Shown here: one piece after another, positions 58,422 to 64,000 of the stretch
How the letters are laid out: each line of letters starts with the position of its first letter
How positions within the stretch are numbered: the first letter of the stretch is position 1
Assembly (NCBI RefSeq): GCF_900114475.1
Contig: NZ_FOTE01000013.1
Location: 1-64,000, forward strand
DNA length: 64,000 nt
Direction: 5' to 3'
From: Paenibacillus sp. 1_12
Lineage (GTDB): Bacteria; Bacillota; Bacilli; Paenibacillales; NBRC-103111
Notes under the pieces: model-generated
The model's input: only the letters and a program-made list of their open reading frames with translations
What the model was told of the DNA's origin: nothing
Databases searched by the model: none
Made by a program: the position numbers and the translations under genes

Positions 58422-61400
58422 TTGGACAACATTTGGCCAATGGAAGGGATAGGACTAAGGAAGTTGATGAATGCGACTCCAATGGATATTTCTCGTTTTC
58501 TACTGATAGCCACAACACTGACGGACTTAGTTTATACCTATCACAAACGAGATGCGATTATTGGAAATTTAAACCCGGCAGGAGTTCGAATTCAATTAAA
58601 AAATAAGTTTGCCGAGCTCGTCGAGGTTCGAATAACGGAATATGCTTACCTATCACCGGAACAAACGGGCAGGATCAATCGTACTGCTGAAAAGCGTAGC
58701 GATTTGTATGCCTTGGGGATGATTTTCTACGAAATGCTTGCAGGGAGCTTGCCTTTTCGAGCACAGAGTAAGGAACAATGGGTGCATGCCCATCTTGCGA
58801 TGATGCCAATTCCTCTGAGCGAACTACGTCCGGAAATTACGGGCCCTCTCGAAGGTATGATTATGAAACTTTTGTCGAAGATGCCCGAGGACCGCTATCA
58901 GAGCGCTCACGGTTTGATAGTCGATTTACAGCGATGTTTCTTTTCTTTAGAGGAGACAGGTACAATTGTTCCTTTCGAGATTGCCTGTGCAGACGATGAT
59001 AGCCGCTTTCAGCTCCCGAATAGCCTCTTCGGACGCGAGGCGGAAGAGATGCAGCTCTTCAAAGCTCTGGAACAGGCTCGTGCCGATGCATGCGCATTTG
59101 TCGCTGTGTCTGGAGGGGCAGGTAGCGGTAAGACCGCGCTCGTTCATCAGCTTCAAGGTTCGGTTATACGGGCAGGTGGCCGCTTCATTGCGGGCAAATG
59201 CGATCTGATGAATCGGGATATTCCGTTCTCGCCGATACTGGAAGCGCTTCGAAAATTGATTCGGCAAGTGTGTAGCGAATCTCCGGAATCCATCGCAAGA
59301 CTCAAAGTGCGGTTAAGAGAGGTATTAGGCCGCAGAGCGGGTGTTATTGCACAACTATTACCGGAGGCGGAGAAGCTCCTTGGTAAACTTCCTTCGGCAG
59401 AACTGCTGGGTCCTGCAGAAGCGGCCATTCGTTTTCGTCTACTACTTCCTATTTTCATCCAAACGTTTGCCGACAGCGAGCATTGCCTTGTACTCTTTCT
59501 GGACGATCTGCAATGGGCGGATCCTGCTACGATGGATGCCCTTCGTACGGTTGCAGAAGACCCCACCTTACATGGTTTATTATTGTTAGGTGCATTCAGG
59601 GAAGAAGCAGCACCGCACCAGATAGCGACCGAAGATCCACGAGCAACGACAACCGCATGGATAGAAAATTCATTTCCTCTGCATACGACTTCAACTTCGC
59701 TTAGCGTGCAGCATATTGCGCTCAATCCTCTGACCTATATCGACGTCAGACAATTCGTATCGCATATCGTTAAGGAAAATTCGGCTCGTATTCGGTTGTT
59801 AGCGGAGTCGTTATATCACCGAACAGGTGGCAATCCGCTCTATTTACACCGTCTTCTGGACAGTTTGTACCGTGAGAAAAAGCTGTATTATGACGAGGAG
59901 AAATCCAATTGGGCCTGGGATACAGCAGTAGTTAAGCAAATACCCGAAGATCCTGACATCCTGATTTTAGTCGGTACTCGTATCCGCATGCTGCCATTCG
60001 ATACCATTGAACTGCTAGCCGTAGCGGCGGCTATCGGGCATCGATTCCGATTGTCGGCGGTCGCTGTGGCAAGCGGGCACTCTGTGGTGTATGCGAACCG
60101 GCTTTTACGCGTAGTCGAGGAAGAGGGATTAATCTCGCAGGAGAATGATTCCAACGAAGCGGATACAGACGAAGTTTACTATACTTTTCTGCATGACCGA
60201 GTGCAGCAGGCCGCTTATCAGACCATTCACGAAACACAGCGAGCAGATCTTCACCTCAAGATCGGACGTTCCATGAGCAGCCTTGCATCGGATAGCTGGG
60301 ACGATTGGTTATTTGATCGGGTTTATCACTTGAATCTAGGCAGCGAACGAATGGCAAGTCAAGCGGAGAAGAGGGAGCTAGCTGCTTATAATCTCCAAGC
60401 CGCTTTGAAGTCGAAGGCTTCCACGGCCTTTGCCACCGCCAAGAACTTCCTGGAAAAAGGCTTGCGTCTTGTCGAGAATGATGAGCAGGGGCAGAATTCG
60501 CTAACGTATCGTTTAATGCTGGCGCTGCCCGTGTGCGAATATATGTGCGGAAACGTCGACCGCGCGGAAGAGTTGCTCGATCAGCTACTGCTTCGCACCG
60601 TGGGCGTGGTCGAACGCTCCCGTATTTACCTGATTCAAATCTCCATGTATACCTATCTCAAAAGAGATCGAACGGCCGTTGCTATAGGATTCAAGGCGCT
60701 TGAGGAAATCGGATTTCTTTTGCCGGCGAAACCCTCCAATGCCCTGATCAAGGAAGAAATGCACTTGTCGCAGATCGCATTGACTAGCATGCTTAACGAA
60801 CCGGAGCCTATACCAAGCGATGATCCCCATCACATTGCAATTTCCAATCTGGTTATGGCACTATCGACATCGGTATTTTTATTAAGTAATGAACGATCCA
60901 TCGTGTTATTTTCCAGATTCATTCGTTTCAGCCTGAAGGCTGGAAAAGGAAGTAGTGAGGCTTTTGCATATATCCTTGCGTTTTACGGTGTCATCATTCT
61001 TAGAAATAAGATCGCTGCCGCCCCAATAGGACTTCATTGCATGGATGCAGCTTTGCGAATAGCGTCATCTTTCGAAAGTGCGGATTTGTTATGCAAGCTG
61101 AGCTATTTTAGGGGATTAGCTAGACTATTACACCAACCGGAAGAAAGTATTGCGCATTTCGAACAATCGATGCGTTATGGAATGGAATCCGCGAATTTGA
61201 TCTTTGTTAGCCTAGTCGCGCCTACGTGTGTGATCACCCACACCGGAGATTTACACACATTGTCTGCACGGATAACGAATTACGAAGATCTCTCAAGGCA
61301 ACTTCTAGATGAGGTCGCGAAAAACGTTTTTCGTATCTCGCGATGGTATATCGCCCAACTGCAGAGAGGAGCCGACGAGGGCAACGAAGTCGTATTGCCG

Positions 61401-62810
61401 GTGCAGAATGATCGTTTCAAGGGGACTATGAATAACGAAGTTTCTTATATATATACCTGTAAAATAGAAATCGCTTATTTGTTCGGACGGTACAAGGAAG
61501 CCCTGGAGTGGATAGAACAAGGAGAGCTCAATACCGCCAGACAGAATTGGTTGCAAGCTCGTAAGCAACATGTTTATCATGCGCTTACGCTTGCTGCTAG
61601 ATATGCCGAGGCGCCTACGGAGGAACGCACAGGCATTCGAGCCAGACTGAAGAAGTTGCTGCGGGTAATGAAGCAATGGTCCGGATACTATGGGCAGAAC
61701 ACTTCGGTCTGCTTGCTTGTTTCGGCCGAGTTGCACAGGATTGACGGGAATTCAGTCGCTGCCGCCAAAGGGTACGATGATGCGATCCTTGAAGCGCGAA
61801 GCCAAAAAGACAGGCTAATGGAAGCGATTGCTTGCGAACGAGCTTCTACCTTCTATCGGGAAGCGGGAAGTCGGAACGGAGCGGACGTGTTGATGGCGGA
61901 TGCATGCGTTGCTTATTCGGCTTGGGGGGCTTCACGAAAGGCACAGCGGTTGCGAGAGGATTACCCGGGTCTACGGTTCTCCGCCGTTGAATCGCAATGG
62001 CAAGAAGATGGAATGGTGGGTAAAGGATTAGCTGGATTTGAAAAGGAGAGCGAGAGGGTACCGACAATCAGCGACGAAAATGTGTTCATTAAACAAATTC
62101 CGGAATGGTCGAGTATGGAAAATAGCGAGGATGTGATGCATCATTTCCTGGAATCGGCGATTAATTATTCGGGTGCGGAGAAGGGATATGTGCTAACCAG
62201 TCACGAAGACGGTTTTAAGATTGAGGAGGAAGAGGGCGAAAGGAAAGATGACCGGGGTGAGGCTCCATTCGTAGAGTCTATCGTACGTTTTGTCATTGAA
62301 ACAGGGGAACCGATTGTACTCGACAATGCTTCGCGAAGCTTATTTTCGCCTCATTCCGATGCCCATCACAGTCTGCCGCTGTCCGTTCTTTGTATGCCAG
62401 TTCTATTTCCGGGGCAAGCGCGGTCTTCTGTACTGTATTTGGAGAATAATCTCATCTCTGGTGTGTTCCCATCGGAGGTACTGGAGGTGCTGAAACTGAT
62501 GATCGCCCGAACAGCGTACTCGAGGTTATGGGAAGATTACCTTTCACAGACGAAGGGATCAAGCGATTCGGTTAGTTCTCCGACATTGTCCGTCGAGGAT
62601 TCGCTGCCGCTTATCGAGCCGCTGACGAACCGCGAAATGGAAATGTTATACGCATTGGCCGATGGTTTGTCGAACAAGGAAATTGCTTATCGGTTTGGGT
62701 TAACAGAAGGAACAGTCAAGAGCTATGTTTTTCACTTATACGGTAAGCTTGGGGCGAAACGACGAGCTCAGGCGATTGCGCGTGCAAGAGAAATGAAGCT
62801 ATTGGATTAA
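58422..62810 (+). CDS. Large LuxR-type regulator: kinase remnant, AAA/STAND ATPase, GAF, HTH
   Basis: Up to 1462 residues. Residues 1-175 resemble only the C-lobe of a Ser/Thr kinase (AYLSPEQTGRINR, RSDLYALGMIFYEMLAGSLPF); the N-lobe with the P-loop and VAIK lysine is absent, the HRD loop is KRDAIIGNLNPAG and DFG is missing, so it cannot be an active kinase. An AAA_16/STAND ATPase follows with Walker A GGAGSGKT (231-238) and Walker B LVLFLDDLQWAD (near 355), then a helical, TPR-like region (about 600-1200), a GAF-like domain (about 1255-1385) and a C-terminal LuxR helix-turn-helix (LTNREMEMLYALADGLSNKEIA). Probably a signal-responsive transcription factor. The start is unsure: TTG 58422 is 1 nt from GGGAGG, ATG 58440 is 19 nt away, and ATG 58467 has AAGGAAG upstream. 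Confidence 0.88.
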   Translation: MDNIWPMEGIGLRKLMNATPMDISRFLLIATTLTDLVYTYHKRDAIIGNLNPAGVRIQLKNKFAELVEVRITEYAYLSPEQTGRINRTAEKRSDLYALGMIFYEMLAGSLPFRAQSKEQWVHAHLAMMPIPLSELRPEITGPLEGMIMKLLSKMPEDRYQSAHGLIVDLQRCFFSLEETGTIVPFEIACADDDSRFQLPNSLFGREAEEMQLFKALEQARADACAFVAVSGGAGSGKTALVHQLQGSVIRAGGRFIAGKCDLMNRDIPFSPILEALRKLIRQVCSESPESIARLKVRLREVLGRRAGVIAQLLPEAEKLLGKLPSAELLGPAEAAIRFRLLLPIFIQTFADSEHCLVLFLDDLQWADPATMDALRTVAEDPTLHGLLLLGAFREEAAPHQIATEDPRATTTAWIENSFPLHTTSTSLSVQHIALNPLTYIDVRQFVSHIVKENSARIRLLAESLYHRTGGNPLYLHRLLDSLYREKKLYYDEEKSNWAWDTAVVKQIPEDPDILILVGTRIRMLPFDTIELLAVAAAIGHRFRLSAVAVASGHSVVYANRLLRVVEEEGLISQENDSNEADTDEVYYTFLHDRVQQAAYQTIHETQRADLHLKIGRSMSSLASDSWDDWLFDRVYHLNLGSERMASQAEKRELAAYNLQAALKSKASTAFATAKNFLEKGLRLVENDEQGQNSLTYRLMLALPVCEYMCGNVDRAEELLDQLLLRTVGVVERSRIYLIQISMYTYLKRDRTAVAIGFKALEEIGFLLPAKPSNALIKEEMHLSQIALTSMLNEPEPIPSDDPHHIAISNLVMALSTSVFLLSNERSIVLFSRFIRFSLKAGKGSSEAFAYILAFYGVIILRNKIAAAPIGLHCMDAALRIASSFESADLLCKLSYFRGLARLLHQPEESIAHFEQSMRYGMESANLIFVSLVAPTCVITHTGDLHTLSARITNYEDLSRQLLDEVAKNVFRISRWYIAQLQRGADEGNEVVLPVQNDRFKGTMNNEVSYIYTCKIEIAYLFGRYKEALEWIEQGELNTARQNWLQARKQHVYHALTLAARYAEAPTEERTGIRARLKKLLRVMKQWSGYYGQNTSVCLLVSAELHRIDGNSVAAAKGYDDAILEARSQKDRLMEAIACERASTFYREAGSRNGADVLMADACVAYSAWGASRKAQRLREDYPGLRFSAVESQWQEDGMVGKGLAGFEKESERVPTISDENVFIKQIPEWSSMENSEDVMHHFLESAINYSGAEKGYVLTSHEDGFKIEEEEGERKDDRGEAPFVESIVRFVIETGEPIVLDNASRSLFSPHSDAHHSLPLSVLCMPVLFPGQARSSVLYLENNLISGVFPSEVLEVLKLMIARTAYSRLWEDYLSQTKGSSDSVSSPTLSVEDSLPLIEPLTNREMEMLYALADGLSNKEIAYRFGLTEGTVKSYVFHLYGKLGAKRRAQAIARAREMKLLD

Positions 62811-62830
62811 GTGTTATAGATAGATGATAA

Positions 62831-62877
62831 GCCAACAAATGGGACGGAAAGATGCCCCGTTGTTGGTTTATTTTTTT
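62831..62877 (+). terminator. Terminator after the large regulator
   Basis: Stem CCAACAA/TTGTTGG (62832-62838, 62860-62866) extended by GGG/CCC pairing, followed by TTTATTTTTTT, 20 nt after the stop codon. Confidence 0.85.
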
Positions 62878-63031
62878 GCGAGAAACTAACTTTTGTTAGT
62901 ATTCATAATTGTCAAGCAAGATATATACTAAATAAAGTTAAAATTACGTCAAGTTCGTGTTCCGGAGGAAATGTTGTCTACTTGCGGAAATTTCCGGTAA
63001 CACATATTTCTTAAAACTGCAGAAAGGAGTA

Positions 63032-63064
63032 ATGACACCATATAAACATCAACTGTACACTTAG
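63032..63064 (+). CDS. Possible 10-residue leader peptide
   Basis: ATG to TAG frame encoding MTPYKHQLYT with a strong AAAGGAG site (63023-63029) 2 nt before the ATG. It ends 17 nt before the DUF2269 gene, and the ribosome binding site of that gene follows its stop. It may be a translated leader or a chance frame; the very short spacing argues for caution. Confidence 0.3.
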   Translation: MTPYKHQLYT

Positions 63065-63081
63065 CGAAGGAGAGACAACAA

Positions 63082-63543
63082 ATGAAATGGTTGGTTTTAA
63101 TTCATATATTGTCTGCAATTATTGGGATCGGACCCACTTATGCTATACACATTCTTCTAAGAAAAAATCAATCGGTTCCAGAATTAAGAAGCTCGTTCAA
63201 AACAATTTCGATCCTGCTGTTATTTCCTAAAATATTGGGTACATTGGCAGTTTTATCAGGATTAGCTCTCGTTCTCTTGTATGACAGCTACGGAGGATTT
63301 TCCCAATTATGGACACTTGGTTCATTGATTCTGTATGTAATCATCCAAGTCATTGTTATTGCTTTTTTTGGTCGGACATCACCCCGTCTAGAGAAGTGGC
63401 TCGCAGATCCGGTCAGTCAGTCTCTTCAGATATTGCCCGCGGAACAAATTAAGCTTCAATCTAAATTAATGAGTTATATGAACGAGGCTTCTTTTTTCGG
63501 CATTGTATTGTTTATCTTTATGATTTTGAAACCGATAGGGTAA
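63082..63543 (+). CDS. DUF2269 family membrane protein
   Basis: 153-residue protein with four membrane helices (about 1-22, 42-66, 75-96, 130-150), fitting DUF2269: an N-terminal helix with H8 and the GIGP segment, and EASFFGIVLFIFMILKP at the end. Function unknown. An AAGGAGAG site precedes the ATG. It lies between the large regulator and the cupredoxin-like gene. Confidence 0.8.
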   Translation: MKWLVLIHILSAIIGIGPTYAIHILLRKNQSVPELRSSFKTISILLLFPKILGTLAVLSGLALVLLYDSYGGFSQLWTLGSLILYVIIQVIVIAFFGRTSPRLEKWLADPVSQSLQILPAEQIKLQSKLMSYMNEASFFGIVLFIFMILKPIG

Positions 63544-63717
63544 GTCTCAATTTATAGCGGAAAATCGAAGAGAAGATATGTATTAAATATAGGGATTCTT
63601 TTGTAAAGATAGATACATTTAGTATCTAAAAATCCATATAGGCACAAAATGTATCCAAGCAGGGATGACCTAGGTTATTAGCCAACAAATAAAATATGTA
63701 GTGAGGAGAATTATCGG

Positions 63718-64000
63718 ATGAATAAAAGATTAGGTGCCTTGTTGTTATCCCTTATTTTAATGTTAGCTTTGGGAGGTACAGTATTTGCAGCAAATCCGGC
63801 TAGTTCAGAGCAATGGAACGTTTTTGTGGGTAAAGAACAAGGGCAAGTCTCTCTGGATTCCATGTTTCCAAAAGTTATTTACATTCATGAAGGGGATAAA
63901 GTGAAATTTACTAATGGGGCAAAGGCCACTCCCCATACCGTTACATTTCTTGCAGGAGCAGCACCTCTTAATTCAGAGGATCCCGTCAACCTTGCTCCTT
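63718..64000 (+). CDS. Secreted cupredoxin-like protein (partial)
   Basis: The first 94 codons of a gene that runs off the right edge. The signal peptide is MNKRLGALLLSLILMLALGGTVFAAN-type, with cleavage probable after FAA. The mature part (IYIHEGDKVKFTNG, TPHTVTFLAG) looks like a plastocyanin/azurin fold, with the His in TPHTV as a likely copper ligand; other ligands lie beyond the window. GAGGAG is 9 nt before the ATG. A copper-binding role is inferred. Confidence 0.75.
   Translation, partial: MNKRLGALLLSLILMLALGGTVFAANPASSEQWNVFVGKEQGQVSLDSMFPKVIYIHEGDKVKFTNGAKATPHTVTFLAGAAPLNSEDPVNLAP

Noticed and set aside
58220-58513. 97-codon minus-strand frame overlapping the start of the large regulator
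   Set aside because: It overlaps the regulator coding region and lacks family features and a ribosome binding site.

Overview
The window is the chromosomal origin region of a low-to-mid GC, endospore-forming Firmicute, most likely a Paenibacillus or close relative (Paenibacillaceae). The gene order dnaA-dnaN-yaaA-recF-remB-gyrB-gyrA-rrn on one side of oriC and rpmH-rnpA-yidC-jag-mnmE-mnmG-rsmG-noc-soj-spo0J on the other is the conserved Bacillales origin order. The protein sequences, an HD-GYP gene between gyrA and the rRNA operon, and a YyaC spore protein fit Paenibacillus. The genus is inferred from gene order and protein style, not from a database search.

Layout. 1-0.4 kb: 5' end of a 16S rRNA gene with its promoter, minus strand. 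0.5-10.8 kb (minus strand): HD-GYP protein, gyrA, gyrB, remB, recF, yaaA, dnaN, dnaA, all transcribed away from the origin. 10.8-11.2 kb: oriC, a cluster of DnaA boxes; a second small box group lies between dnaA and dnaN. 11.3-20.2 kb (plus strand): rpmH to spo0J, with two parS sites. 20.3-24.2 kb: class V aminotransferase, DUF4446, yyaC, DUF3343, MscS channel, DUF951 and a tRNA-Ser. 24.3-25.3 kb: an intergenic DnaA-box cluster, a 26-residue CDGSH-like mini-protein and small genes. 25.4-26.7 kb: rpsF-ssb-rpsR. 26.7-33.6 kb: SNF2/SWIM helicase, a secreted protein of ten BIG2 repeats and a CBS protein. 33.7-39.9 kb: yybS-gdpP-rplI-dnaC and purA. 40-43 kb: two hypothetical genes and a LysM/G5/M23 cell-wall hydrolase. 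43.2-51.1 kb: the walRKHIJ-htrA block ending in rlmH.

From about 51.2 kb the conserved core ends and an accessory region starts. It holds several broken genes: a decayed hypothetical gene, an LTA-synthase-like gene with a one-base frameshift, a frameshifted short-chain dehydrogenase and a histidine-kinase fragment. Intact genes there are a MATE efflux pump with a divergent TetR regulator and three operator-like palindromes, a 1462-residue regulator (kinase C-lobe remnant, STAND-type ATPase, GAF, LuxR HTH), a DUF2269 membrane protein and the start of a secreted cupredoxin-like protein.

How the parts work together: DnaA, oriC, DnaN and DnaC start and run replication. Soj, Spo0J and Noc with parS organise and segregate the new origins. 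Gyrase manages supercoiling. WalRK with WalHIJ and the M23 hydrolase link growth to cell-wall turnover. GdpP, YybS and the CBS protein form a likely cyclic-di-AMP neighbourhood. Many core genes (recF, dnaA, rnpA, yidC, soj, ssb, dnaC) start at TTG or GTG behind strong ribosome binding sites. No CRISPR array, intact insertion sequence or prophage was seen.
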